NCBI RefSeq assembly: GCF_000735695.2 | Contig: NZ_JASZ02000011.1 | Coordinates: 112,167 to 176,166 of the forward strand | From: Kaistella haifensis DSM 19056 | GTDB lineage: Bacteria; Bacteroidota; Bacteroidia; Flavobacteriales; Weeksellaceae | DNA length: 64,000 nucleotides | Direction of reading: 5' to 3' | Shown here: in pieces, positions 26,982 to 35,438 of the stretch | Numbering within the stretch: the first letter of the stretch is position 1 | Layout of the letters: each line of letters opens with the position of its first letter | The notes under the pieces: model-generated | What the model saw: only the letters and a program-made list of their open reading frames with translations | The model's database searches: none | What the model was told of the DNA's origin: nothing | Position numbers and translations under genes: made by a program

Positions 26982-28724
26982 ATGAAAGGTGTTTTTTCAT
27001 TATTAATGATAATCTTTTCTTGCGCTTTATTTGGCCAGGAAATTATTATTTTACCTGACGCGCTCACCGGGCAATCTTATACATATAGTAAAGTTATATT
27101 GTCTCCAAATCAACGGGTAGATGGTGTGATTTACGTGAATAAAAATGGAATTACTTACAAAAGGATTTACGATGGAAAGATAAATATAAAATGGTTTGGC
27201 GCAAAGGGCGACGGTATAACCGATGATTCAAAAGCTATCCAAAAAGCTTTCGAAATTGGGGAATCCATATTTTTTCCTGCCGGGAATTACCGTTTCGCTG
27301 CAAATGTCAATAAAAGGTTCGAGATTGAAGGTGATGCGGGCAATACGGTTTTCAGTCCTGTGGACAATAATAAGTCTATCCTGAATTTCCAAACCAAAGC
27401 ACCGTATTTTACCTATGCAAGTATCGTATCCAATATTTGGTTTACTTCAAAAAATAAGATTGGTACAGCTATATCTTTTGGAAAAAATGATGTAAAGAAT
27501 AAATCTATAGAAGATGAATATGCGGGTAATGTCGTCTTCAGAAATTTAAGATTCATAGGGTTTCAAAAAGCAGTATATTTTCCATTTGGTAACATTGGCT
27601 GCAATTTCTTCAGTTGTGCATTTCAGGCTAATGAATACGGTATTTATTCTTTGGACAACCGCTGGGGTGGTGATTTAATGCACGCGGGAAATAAATGTTT
27701 TTATGCTTGTGAATTTGATTCGAATAATGTAGCCGTTTACTTTAATAACACTACGGAAGGTTTCGGCGGAGTTTCTTTTAATGATTGTATTTTTGAGGCT
27801 AATGCCGTAAATGGATATTTTTATTCTAATAATACCTATACGCCGACAATTTTTCAAAACTGTTGGGACGAGAAACGAAATACCCCATCTAAAGTCATTA
27901 TAGACCAATATACCGGTACTTCACTGAAAAAAGTGGATATGGAGCCCGCAAGTTACATTTTTGATGGATCTCGATCGGATTATTTGTTTATTGGTGGAAG
28001 AGTAATGAATCTGAAGATTTTAGGAAATAATATCAATGTAACTTCATATCGTTCAAAATTTGAATACAGTAAAGATGTAAGGGCGGAAAAGACAGTAGTA
28101 TCTGATAATTCTCAACTCACACTTTTTTTTCCTTCTACAGATAAGGGAATTCAGTCTGCAAAGAATATTTATGTGAAAGGTATCCCTTTTCTAAACAGTT
28201 TAGAAGTTGGTGCTAATAATTCGGAATCGAAATTTTTTCCTATTTCCAGCGTTGGATTTAAATCTAATTTTCCGGAATTTTATTCTGTGAATTTTGGAAA
28301 CCCAATAACTCTCAGCGGATCTTTTAATGCTGTTGCACCGACTTTTCAAAGAATAAACAACCAAGCGGCCTGCAGATTGGCTTTGGATTTTTCCAATAAA
28401 AACCAGTATATAGCTATAAATGAAACAAAGACCGATTTTGTTCCTGGATATTATTTTATTGTTACGACGGCAAAAGTAAACATAGGCAATCCAATATTTT
28501 TTGTTTGGGATCGTAATGAAAACCAGTTTGTGAGTTTTCAACCAATCAATGATAAGGACATTCATTCGTATGGCGCATATGGATATATTACTAAAAAGGC
28601 AGAATTTTATCTGGATATTTCTTCTATCGACGGAACACCTGTGGACTTAGATCTTTTAGATTATAAAATTTTTAAGTTTTCTACTAAGGAGGAGCTCCAA
28701 AGTTTTTTGCTGGATAATCTTTAA
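26982..28724 (+). CDS. secreted pectate-lyase-3 / right-handed beta-helix protein
   Basis: A 580-residue protein with a signal peptide (SLLMIIFSCALFGQ) and, after a short linker, the Pectate_lyase_3 opening KWFGAKGDGITDDSKAIQKA and FFPAGNYRF. The rest alternates short strands rich in Asn, Gly and Phe as expected of a parallel beta-helix. Such proteins can be polysaccharide lyases, hydrolases or epimerases, or binding scaffolds; no catalytic residue can be assigned by eye. Sitting between wzy and glycosyltransferases, it probably trims, modifies or anchors the polymer made here. Confidence 0.78.
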   Translation: MKGVFSLLMIIFSCALFGQEIIILPDALTGQSYTYSKVILSPNQRVDGVIYVNKNGITYKRIYDGKINIKWFGAKGDGITDDSKAIQKAFEIGESIFFPAGNYRFAANVNKRFEIEGDAGNTVFSPVDNNKSILNFQTKAPYFTYASIVSNIWFTSKNKIGTAISFGKNDVKNKSIEDEYAGNVVFRNLRFIGFQKAVYFPFGNIGCNFFSCAFQANEYGIYSLDNRWGGDLMHAGNKCFYACEFDSNNVAVYFNNTTEGFGGVSFNDCIFEANAVNGYFYSNNTYTPTIFQNCWDEKRNTPSKVIIDQYTGTSLKKVDMEPASYIFDGSRSDYLFIGGRVMNLKILGNNINVTSYRSKFEYSKDVRAEKTVVSDNSQLTLFFPSTDKGIQSAKNIYVKGIPFLNSLEVGANNSESKFFPISSVGFKSNFPEFYSVNFGNPITLSGSFNAVAPTFQRINNQAACRLALDFSNKNQYIAINETKTDFVPGYYFIVTTAKVNIGNPIFFVWDRNENQFVSFQPINDKDIHSYGAYGYITKKAEFYLDISSIDGTPVDLDLLDYKIFKFSTKEELQSFLLDNL

Positions 28725-28736
28725 AATAACAAAAAA

Positions 28737-29753
28737 ATGCTTTTAGTTGATGCCATTTTTATTCATAATGGAGGAGGGAAGGTGCTCCTAGACTATTTAA
28801 TAAAAGAATTAGAAAAGACAAACTACAAGATTTTCTATCTTTTTGATGCGCGTCTTAAGAAATATATCTTTGATATAAAACCAAATAATAAATTTATTTT
28901 TCTCGAGGCTTCGCTTTTTAAACGACACGAATTCTATAAAAAAAATAAAACAGCCTTTAGCAAAGTATTTGTTTTAGGAAATGTTCCGCCAACGGTTGAT
29001 GTTTCTGCTGATGTTATAGGGTATTTTCACAACGCAGTATATTTGGATGTACCTGCAGACTTTTCTTTTGTAGACAGAATCAAATATAAATTTAAAATTG
29101 CAATTATCAAGTATTTTGAATCAAATGTAAAACTTTGGCTTGTTCAGACCGGTTATATAAAGCAACAGCTTGAAACAAAATTTTCGAAAGAGGAAAAGGT
29201 ACTCATTCTTCCTTTTTTTCCTGCACTGCCGCAAGAGAAGGGAATCCGTAAATCATCTACCTTTTTATATGTAAGCAATGCGCAAGCAAATAAGAACCAT
29301 AAGCGGCTGATTGATGCCTTCTGTAAATCTTTTGATGAAGTGCAGAAAGGAGAATTGATATTAACGGTAAATGATTTGTTTCCAGATATTTATAACTATA
29401 TTGAAGCAGCAGTTGCCAAAAGATATCCAATTACTAATGTTGGTTTTCTGCCGAAAGATAAATTAGCTGAAAAATATGCAGAATCGGAATTTTTAATTTT
29501 TCCTTCGCTTTCGGAGAGCTTTGGTCTCGGGATAGTTGAAGGAATTAATGCGGGATGCAAAGTCATAGGAGCGGATTTGCCATATCTGTATGCCGTATGC
29601 AGGCCGTCAGCAACTTTTGATCCTTACGATGTAAACGATATTTCGCGTTCAATATCAGGAGCAATTACAAGCAATCAACCAACTTCCTTTTCTAAAGTTA
29701 GTGATGAAATAGCTCAATTGATTTTACTTTTAAACCCACAGACAAGTTTATGA
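28737..29753 (+). CDS. family 4-type (GT-B) glycosyltransferase
   Basis: A 338-residue GT-B glycosyltransferase. The C-terminal donor-binding half has FLYVSNAQANKNHKRLIDAF, TNVGFLPKDKLAEKYAES and FPSLSESFGLGIVEGINAGC, with the two glutamates of the ExxxxxxxE motif. The N-terminal half has a glycine-rich GGGKVLLDYLI loop. It overlaps the following gene by four bases. The sugar transferred is unknown. Confidence 0.85.
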   Translation: MLLVDAIFIHNGGGKVLLDYLIKELEKTNYKIFYLFDARLKKYIFDIKPNNKFIFLEASLFKRHEFYKKNKTAFSKVFVLGNVPPTVDVSADVIGYFHNAVYLDVPADFSFVDRIKYKFKIAIIKYFESNVKLWLVQTGYIKQQLETKFSKEEKVLILPFFPALPQEKGIRKSSTFLYVSNAQANKNHKRLIDAFCKSFDEVQKGELILTVNDLFPDIYNYIEAAVAKRYPITNVGFLPKDKLAEKYAESEFLIFPSLSESFGLGIVEGINAGCKVIGADLPYLYAVCRPSATFDPYDVNDISRSISGAITSNQPTSFSKVSDEIAQLILLLNPQTSL

Positions 29754-30562
29754 TTACTGCCTGTATAGTCCTCTATAAAAATAATCCACAAGTACTTTCG
29801 GAGTCCATTTACAGTTTTTTAAATTCAGGACGAGATGACTCGTTTTTGTATCTTGTAGATAATTCGCCAACCGAGGAACTTAAAACTTTGATTGCCTCGC
29901 CAAATGTTGAATATATTCACAATCCTTCCAATCCCGGTTTTGGTGCAGCTCACAACATCGCTATTAGCAAGGCTGTAGCCGCTGGGAGTAAATATCATTT
30001 TGTTATAAATCCGGATGTCGAAATGCGTGAGGATGTTATTACCCCCATGATAGAGTATATGGAAGACCACCCCGATGTCGGTATGATGATGCCGCAAATT
30101 CTGAATGAAGATGGTACCGTACAGTATTTGCCAAAATTACTACCATCACCGTTTTCTGTTTTCATGAGAAAATTTAAAAAACCTAAATTCTATTATGAAA
30201 AGTTTATTAATAATTATGAGCTAAGAAAAGTAAAGAAAGATGTTATATACAATGCGCCCATTTTATCTGGCTGTTTTACTCTTTTTAGAATGTCGGCTTT
30301 AAAAGAAGTGGGACTTTATGATGATCGATTTTTTATGTATTTTGAAGATTGGGATATATCCCGAAGAATGCATTTGAAATATAAAACAATTTATTTTCCG
30401 AAAGTTTCTATTGTTCATGGTTATGAATCTGGAGCAAATAAAGATAAAAGACTTTTCAAAATTTTTGTAAAATCTGCTATTCATTATTTCAATAAATGGG
30501 GTTGGATTTTTGATAGGGAAAGAAGTAGAATTAATAAAAAGACATTACAACAATTCAAATGA
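29750..30562 (+). CDS. family 2 glycosyltransferase (rhamnosyltransferase-like)
   Basis: A 270-residue GT-A enzyme: ITACIVLYKNNPQVLSESI, LVDNSPTEELK, NPGFGAAHNIAI, the metal motif region FVINPDVEMRED, and DDRFFMYFEDWDISRR, which resembles dTDP-rhamnosyltransferases of the WbbL type. If so it would use the dTDP sugar from the rfb genes downstream, but the assignment to rhamnose is only by resemblance. ATGA overlaps join it to both neighbours. Confidence 0.82.
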   Translation: MITACIVLYKNNPQVLSESIYSFLNSGRDDSFLYLVDNSPTEELKTLIASPNVEYIHNPSNPGFGAAHNIAISKAVAAGSKYHFVINPDVEMREDVITPMIEYMEDHPDVGMMMPQILNEDGTVQYLPKLLPSPFSVFMRKFKKPKFYYEKFINNYELRKVKKDVIYNAPILSGCFTLFRMSALKEVGLYDDRFFMYFEDWDISRRMHLKYKTIYFPKVSIVHGYESGANKDKRLFKIFVKSAIHYFNKWGWIFDRERSRINKKTLQQFK

Positions 30563-31464
30563 AGATCATCATCACCGGAGCAACAGGTTTTGTAGGTTCT
30601 AATCTTTCAAAATATTTGGAAGACAAAGGAAATGTTGTTGGAAAACTTTCTTTGAGAAAGTCTGATTGGATTTTAAATAAAAATGCGGATGTAATCATTC
30701 ATCTCGCAGGAAAAGCCCATGATACAGCAAATACTTCTGCGGATGATGAATATTTCAAAGTCAACAGAGACTTAACGATCCGACTTTTTGAAGAATTTTT
30801 AAATTCTGAAATTAGAGATTTCATTTATTTCAGCAGCGTAAAGGCCACCGCAGATACGATTGAAGGGATTTTAGATGAGAATCATCCCTCTGATCCGAAA
30901 ACCCCTTACGGAAAATCAAAATTAGAAGCCGAAAATTATTTGCTTGCTCAAGAATTACCTGAAAATAAAAGACTTTTTATCATACGACCATGTATGATTC
31001 ACGGTCCGGGAAACAAGGGAAATCTAAACTTGCTTTACAAAGTGGTGGAAAAAGGAATTCCTTGGCCTTTAGCAGATTTTGATAACCAACGTTCTTTTTT
31101 AAGTATTGATAACCTCAATTTTTTGATAGAGCGGATTATTTCTGATCAAAATATGACATCAGGGATTTATAATTTTTCAGATGATAAAGCTTTATCGACC
31201 AACGATTTGGTGAAAATTATTGCTAACACTTCTGGGAAAACGGAAAGGTTGTTGAAGATTCCTAAACATTTGATTTCGTTCATAGCAAAAACGGGTGATT
31301 ATTTGAAACTTCCCCTCAATTCAGAAAGACTTAAAAAACTCACCGAAAACTATATCGTCTCCAACCAAAAAATAAAGACTGCTTTAAATATCGATTCTTT
31401 ACCAATAACTGCTGAAGAAGGAATGAAAAAAACGATTGAATCGTTTATGAAGCATGAAAAGTGA
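30559..31464 (+). CDS. WbpK/QuiC-like NAD-dependent sugar reductase/epimerase
   Basis: A 301-residue extended SDR protein with GATGFVGSNLSKYLE, the catalytic FIYFSSVKA and TPYGKSKLEAE (YxxxK). Its position just before a WbpL-like transferase and in the same locus as a WbpM-like dehydratase suggests that it reduces UDP-4-keto-6-deoxy-GlcNAc to UDP-QuiNAc or UDP-FucNAc. It is not RfbD: it lacks that enzyme's typical segments, although no rfbD is seen in the window. About 93 bases separate it from the next gene. Confidence 0.8.
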   Translation: MKIIITGATGFVGSNLSKYLEDKGNVVGKLSLRKSDWILNKNADVIIHLAGKAHDTANTSADDEYFKVNRDLTIRLFEEFLNSEIRDFIYFSSVKATADTIEGILDENHPSDPKTPYGKSKLEAENYLLAQELPENKRLFIIRPCMIHGPGNKGNLNLLYKVVEKGIPWPLADFDNQRSFLSIDNLNFLIERIISDQNMTSGIYNFSDDKALSTNDLVKIIANTSGKTERLLKIPKHLISFIAKTGDYLKLPLNSERLKKLTENYIVSNQKIKTALNIDSLPITAEEGMKKTIESFMKHEK

Positions 31465-31527
31465 TCATCATTTCAACTTAATAGTACCTTAAGTCAAAAT
31501 GTTTAGCATCCTCATGTGAAAAAAGTA

Positions 31528-31535
31528 TAATTTTG
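31528..31535 (+). promoter_or_regulatory. possible internal promoter before the initiating transferase gene (-7 element)
   Basis: TAATTTTG fits the Bacteroidota TAnnTTTG -7 consensus and lies in the only sizeable gap in this part of the operon. The -33 region has TTTA rather than TTG, so the match is partial. Confidence 0.35.
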
Positions 31536-31557
31536 TGTACCCAACCCATAACAATCT

Positions 31558-32565
31558 ATGATGTATTTCGCTGTTTTTCTCGTGCTTTTTGTTTTAGAAT
31601 TGATCTATTTCAAAATTGCCGACCGATTCAATATTATCGATAAACCCAATCACCGTAGTGCTCATACCGAAATTACCTTGCGAGGTGGAGGGATTGTTTT
31701 TCCGATTGCTTTCCTCTTGTTTTTTATTATCAGCACATGGGGTAAGTTAGTTCATCTTCCGCTTCATGATCAGGCGGCAGAAAACCATAATTATCTGATT
31801 TTCGGAGTAGGACTTTTATTGCTCTGTACCATTAGTTTTCTAGATGATCTTTATGATCTTTCAAGTAAAATCCGAATTGTTTTTCACATCATTAGCGTAA
31901 GTTTTTTGCTCGCTTTTCTTAATGCATTTGTCATGCTCCCGATTTGGGCGATTCCGGTTTTGTACATTTTAATCATCGGAATTCTGAACGCTTATAATTT
32001 CATGGACGGAATCAATGGAATTACAGGGCTTTACAGCTTAGTGGCGTTGCTTTCTTTATTGTATGTGAATCAGAATATGGTGAGTTTTGTTAATCGTGAT
32101 TTTATAATTTATCCCGTTTTAGCGTGTCTGGTTTTTCTCTTTTTCAATTTTAGAAAGAAGGCAAAATGCTTTATGGGCGATATTGGAAGTATGGGAATTG
32201 CGTTTTGGGTGGTGGCCTTAATTGGTTTGCTAATGATGAAAACCGGCGAAATTAAATGGATTCTTTTTCTTGCGGTTTACGGGGTAGAAGTCATTTCCAC
32301 TATTTTAGAAAGACTGAAACTCAAAGAAAATATTTTCGAAGCGCACCGCCGTCACCTTTATCAACTTTTAGCTAATGAGAAAAAAATATCTCATTTAATA
32401 GTAAGTACGCTCTACGCAGCTGTACAGTTGATTATCAATGCAGTAGTGATTTTTTCGAACTTGCCACAAATTGTAAGTTTTGTAATTATTTTATTACCTG
32501 CGCTAATTTTTTATCTTTACACCAAACTTACGATTAAGAAGCAAATCACACTAAACATTAATTAA
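31558..32565 (+). CDS. WbpL/WecA-like undecaprenyl-phosphate sugar-1-phosphate transferase
   Basis: A 335-residue polytopic membrane protein (about ten helices) of the MraY/WecA family. Conserved cytoplasmic motifs are NHRSAHTEITLRGGGIVFP, SFLDDLYDL (Mg-binding DD), NAYNFMDGINGITGLY, KCFMGDIGSMGIAF and EAHRRHLYQLL. The last loop is of the WbpL/WbcO kind, which transfer FucNAc- or QuiNAc-1-phosphate rather than GlcNAc-1-phosphate. It should start the lipid-linked repeat unit with the sugar made by the reductase just upstream. Its stop overlaps rfbC by one base. Confidence 0.88.
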   Translation: MMYFAVFLVLFVLELIYFKIADRFNIIDKPNHRSAHTEITLRGGGIVFPIAFLLFFIISTWGKLVHLPLHDQAAENHNYLIFGVGLLLLCTISFLDDLYDLSSKIRIVFHIISVSFLLAFLNAFVMLPIWAIPVLYILIIGILNAYNFMDGINGITGLYSLVALLSLLYVNQNMVSFVNRDFIIYPVLACLVFLFFNFRKKAKCFMGDIGSMGIAFWVVALIGLLMMKTGEIKWILFLAVYGVEVISTILERLKLKENIFEAHRRHLYQLLANEKKISHLIVSTLYAAVQLIINAVVIFSNLPQIVSFVIILLPALIFYLYTKLTIKKQITLNIN

Positions 32566-33110
32566 TGAAAATAAAATCGACCCCACTCAAAGACTGCTAT
32601 ATCATTGAACCAACCGTTTTCGAAGACGCAAGAGGTTATTTTTATGAAAAATTCAATGAGCAAAAATTCGAAGAACTTACCGGAATGAATGGCCATTTTG
32701 TGCAGGATAATATTTCTAAATCTTCGTACGGAGTTTTGCGAGGTGTTCATTTGCAAAAAGGCGAACATGCACAGGCGAAATTAGTCTCTTGTCTTGAAGG
32801 GAAAGTTTTTGATGTAGCCGTTGATTTGCGTGAAGATTCTCCAACTTTCGGACAATGGTTCGGGGTGGAATTGACTCCGGAAAATAAGTTGCAACTCTAT
32901 GTTCCAAGAGGTTTCGGGCATGGCTTTTCCGTATTGAGTGAAACTGCAATTTTTTCCTATAAATGTGATAATTTCTATCATAAAGAATCTGAAGGAAGTG
33001 TTATCTGGAACGATAAAGACCTCAATATCGACTGGAAATTACCGGCAGATAAGGTGCTCCTTTCAGAAAAAGACAGCCAATTGCCTACTTTCGCGGAGAA
33101 GAATTTTTGA
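32565..33110 (+). CDS. rfbC: dTDP-4-dehydrorhamnose 3,5-epimerase
   Basis: A 181-residue cupin-fold epimerase of the dTDP-rhamnose route. It has IEPTVFEDARGYFYEKF, the catalytic-His segment YGVLRGVHLQKGEHAQAKL and YVPRGFGHGFSVLSE. Length is normal. It is the last gene of the tightly packed series; after its stop a repeat tract and a four-helix-bundle gene separate it from rfbB. Confidence 0.95.
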   Translation: MKIKSTPLKDCYIIEPTVFEDARGYFYEKFNEQKFEELTGMNGHFVQDNISKSSYGVLRGVHLQKGEHAQAKLVSCLEGKVFDVAVDLREDSPTFGQWFGVELTPENKLQLYVPRGFGHGFSVLSETAIFSYKCDNFYHKESEGSVIWNDKDLNIDWKLPADKVLLSEKDSQLPTFAEKNF

Positions 33111-33113
33111 GGG

Positions 33114-33409
33114 AAAGTTAAGAGGTTAAGAGGTTAGAAAGTTAAGAGGTTAAATGGTTAGAAAGTGAATTTGTTTGAATATAACCATATTAGAAATTTA
33201 ACAGAAAATCAATTTAATGAGTAGCCTAATCTTACCAAACCAAACCAAAGATAACCTAATCTAACCCAACCCAACCCATTAACTTAACCCAAGATAAAAT
33301 AACCCACCTAACCTTTTTTCCAAGTATTCGTCCAACCCACTAACCTCTTAACCTCTTAACCTCTTAACTTTCTAACCTTCTAACCTTCTAACCTTCTAAC
33401 CTCTAAAGA
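33114..33409. repeat. left repeat arm of the first four-helix-bundle cassette
   Basis: The block opens with 'gttaagaggttaagaggtt' words (33117-33165), passes through an unusual stretch of 'aacccaacccaaccc'-type words near 33260-33280, and ends with the complementary 'cctcttaacctcttaacc' and 'ccttctaaccttctaacc' words up to the ATG of the next gene. The opening words are inverted relative to those near the gene and beyond its far side. No other gene is present. Confidence 0.88.
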
Positions 33410-33772
33410 ATGACCTCCCACAAAGATTTACAAGTTTATAAAGAATCTTTACTTTTGGTAAAGGATATTTATTTATTGGTAGCTCTTTTTCCAAAGGATG
33501 AACTTTTCGGATTAACTTCCCAAATGAAAAGATGTGCGATTTCAATCCCATCCAATATCGCAGAAGGGGCAGGAAGAAAGGGAAGTGCCGAGTTTGTCAG
33601 ATTTTTGTATATTTCGATGGGTTCTTTAAGCGAATTAGAAACTCAATTGGATATCGCCGTAATGCTTAATTTTTGTGATAAAAACGGGGAAATGACCCAA
33701 AGGATTTTCTATATTAAAAATATGCTTTCCAAATTAATTTTAAGTATCAATAAAACTAAACCAACTGTCTAA
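33410..33772 (+). CDS. four-helix-bundle protein (S23 / 23S rRNA intervening-sequence protein family)
   Basis: A 120-residue all-helical protein with the family pattern: HKDLQVYKESLLLVKDIY, FPKDELFGLTSQMKRCAISIPSNIAEG and GSLSELETQLDIAV. Members are encoded in intervening sequences of 23S rRNA in some bacteria and are related to the Avd accessory protein of diversity-generating retroelements; the function of free-standing copies is not known. The gene interrupts the rfb cluster and is enclosed by complementary repeat arms, so it looks like a passenger and not a polysaccharide gene. Confidence 0.88.
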   Translation: MTSHKDLQVYKESLLLVKDIYLLVALFPKDELFGLTSQMKRCAISIPSNIAEGAGRKGSAEFVRFLYISMGSLSELETQLDIAVMLNFCDKNGEMTQRIFYIKNMLSKLILSINKTKPTV

Positions 33773-33872
33773 CCCTCTTTCTAACCATTTAACTTTCTAA
33801 CTTTCTAACCTTCTAACCTTCTAACCTTCTAACTTCTTAACCTTCTAACCATTTAACCTCTTAACTTTTCGA
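33773..33872. repeat. right repeat arm of the first four-helix-bundle cassette
   Basis: Consists almost wholly of 'ccttctaacc', 'ctttctaact' and 'cctcttaac' words. Two 17-base stretches are exact reverse complements of the left arm: 33777-33793 pairs with 33149-33165, and 33849-33865 pairs with 33141-33157. The rfbB start follows within 20 bases. Confidence 0.88.
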
Positions 33873-33882
33873 ACATAAAAAA

Positions 33883-34962
33883 ATGAAAAACATAATCATC
33901 ACCGGAGGTGCCGGATTTATCGGTTCCCACGTCGTAAGAGAATTTGTTAAAAATAATCCGGATAAGAAAATCATCAACCTTGACGCTTTAACTTACGCCG
34001 GAAATCTTGAAAATTTAAAAGATATCGAAAACGAACCTAACTACGTTTTTGAAAAAGCAGACATCACCAAAGTCGATGAACTTCGAAGAGTATTCGAAAA
34101 GCATCATCCGGATGCTGTTGTTCATTTGGCCGCGGAAAGCCACGTGGACAGAAGTATCACTGATCCTAATGCCTTTATTAATACCAATGTTGTAGGAACT
34201 GCCAATTTATTGAATCTTTGTAAAGAATTTTGGACCTTAAATCCCGATCATTCCCACGGAAATTTTCCGGACGGACCACGCGAGAATTTGTTCTACCATG
34301 TTTCTACCGATGAGGTTTACGGAAGTTTAGGAGAAACCGGTTTCTTTTTAGAAACTACCGCTTACGATCCACAATCGCCTTATTCTGCAAGTAAAGCCGC
34401 TTCCGATCATTTGGTTCGCGCTTACGGAAACACTTACGGAATGCCGTTTATGGTGTCCAATTGCTCCAATAACTACGGCCCCAATCATTTTCCGGAAAAG
34501 TTGATTCCGCTTTGTATTTCGAATATTATTAATGAAAAACCTCTTCCAATTTACGGTGACGGAAAATATACCAGAGACTGGCTTTTCGTTATCGACCATG
34601 CGAAAGCGATTCACCAACTGTTCTTTGAAGCAAAAACCGGGGAAACCTACAATATCGGAGGTTTCAACGAGTGGCAAAACATCGATTTGGTAAAGGAACT
34701 CATCAAACAGATGGATGAAAAACTAGGAAAACCAGCGGGCTACTCCGAAAAACTTATTACCTATGTGAAAGACCGTCCGGGGCACGATAAACGTTACGCC
34801 ATCGATGCTACCAAACTCAACAAAGACTTGGGCTGGAAACCATCCGTAACTTTCGAGCAAGGTTTAAGCAAAACGATAGACTGGTTCCTCGAAAATAAAG
34901 ACTGGTTGGAGAATGTAACCAGCGGTTCCTATCAGGATTACTATAACGAGCAGTATAAATAA
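33883..34962 (+). CDS. rfbB: dTDP-glucose 4,6-dehydratase
   Basis: A 359-residue extended SDR enzyme making dTDP-4-keto-6-deoxyglucose. It has IITGGAGFIGSHVVREF, AAESHVDRSITDP, the catalytic STDEVYGSLGETGFF and PYSASKAASDHLVRAYGNTY (YxxxK), and SNNYGPNHFPEKLIPL. It appears full length. The repeat arm of the four-helix cassette ends just upstream, so its original promoter or operon link may have been disturbed. Confidence 0.96.
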   Translation: MKNIIITGGAGFIGSHVVREFVKNNPDKKIINLDALTYAGNLENLKDIENEPNYVFEKADITKVDELRRVFEKHHPDAVVHLAAESHVDRSITDPNAFINTNVVGTANLLNLCKEFWTLNPDHSHGNFPDGPRENLFYHVSTDEVYGSLGETGFFLETTAYDPQSPYSASKAASDHLVRAYGNTYGMPFMVSNCSNNYGPNHFPEKLIPLCISNIINEKPLPIYGDGKYTRDWLFVIDHAKAIHQLFFEAKTGETYNIGGFNEWQNIDLVKELIKQMDEKLGKPAGYSEKLITYVKDRPGHDKRYAIDATKLNKDLGWKPSVTFEQGLSKTIDWFLENKDWLENVTSGSYQDYYNEQYK

Positions 34963-34992
34963 TTGAGTGTTTGAGTAATTGAGTTTTTGAGA
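34963..34992. repeat. left inverted-repeat arm of the second four-helix-bundle cassette
   Basis: Directly after the rfbB stop, this is built of 'ttgagtgtttgag' and 'ttgagtttttgag' words. The 13 bases at 34979-34991 are the reverse complement of 35406-35418 on the far side of the next gene. Confidence 0.8.
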
Positions 34993-35385
34993 ATGTCATC
35001 AATGATAAAGATTCATAAAGATTTAATTGTTTATCAAAAAGCTTTTATTGCTGCCATGGAGATTTATCATATTTCCAAACAATTTCCAGTTGAAGAAAGA
35101 TATTCATTAACTGACCAAATCAGACGTTCGTCACGTTCGGTCAACGCTAATATTGCTGAGGCTTGGCGGAAAAGAAGATACGAAAAATCTTTTATCAGTA
35201 AATTAAATGAAGCTGATGGTGAAGCTGCCGAAACCCAAAATTGGTTAGATTTCGCCCTTGCCTGCGGTTATATAAACGAGGTTACTTACCAAAGTTTGTA
35301 TAGCAAATACGATGAAATTTTAGGAATGTTGGTTTCAATGACTATTAATTCTAAAAAATGGACATTTTCAGAACTAAAAAAATAA
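34993..35385 (+). CDS. four-helix-bundle protein (S23/IVP family), second copy
   Basis: About 130 residues with the same family pattern as the copy between rfbC and rfbB but clearly divergent: [55 protein letters not shown] and [15 protein letters not shown]. The ATG at 34993 lies right behind the repeat arm; an ATG three codons on (MIKIHKD) is equally good and matches the family start better. It splits rfbB from rfbA. Function unknown. Confidence 0.86.
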   Translation: MSSMIKIHKDLIVYQKAFIAAMEIYHISKQFPVEERYSLTDQIRRSSRSVNANIAEAWRKRRYEKSFISKLNEADGEAAETQNWLDFALACGYINEVTYQSLYSKYDEILGMLVSMTINSKKWTFSELKK

Positions 35386-35392
35386 ATTTAAT

Positions 35393-35420
35393 AACACTCA
35401 ATTTCTCAAAAACTCAAATA
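35393..35420. repeat. right inverted-repeat arm of the second four-helix-bundle cassette
   Basis: Made of 'ctcaaaaactcaaa' and 'cactcaatttctc' words, complementary to the arm after rfbB. It ends about 20 bases before the rfbA start. Confidence 0.8.
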
Positions 35421-35438
35421 CCCAAAAATCAACACATT

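Noticed and set aside
30559..31464. This SDR gene as the missing rfbD
   Set aside because: Its sequence and its place before a WbpL-like transferase fit WbpK/QuiC-type reductases better; RfbD segments are not seen.
33410..35385. Diversity-generating retroelement, because the four-helix proteins resemble Avd
   Set aside because: There is no reverse transcriptase, no template/variable repeat pair and no C-type lectin target in the window.
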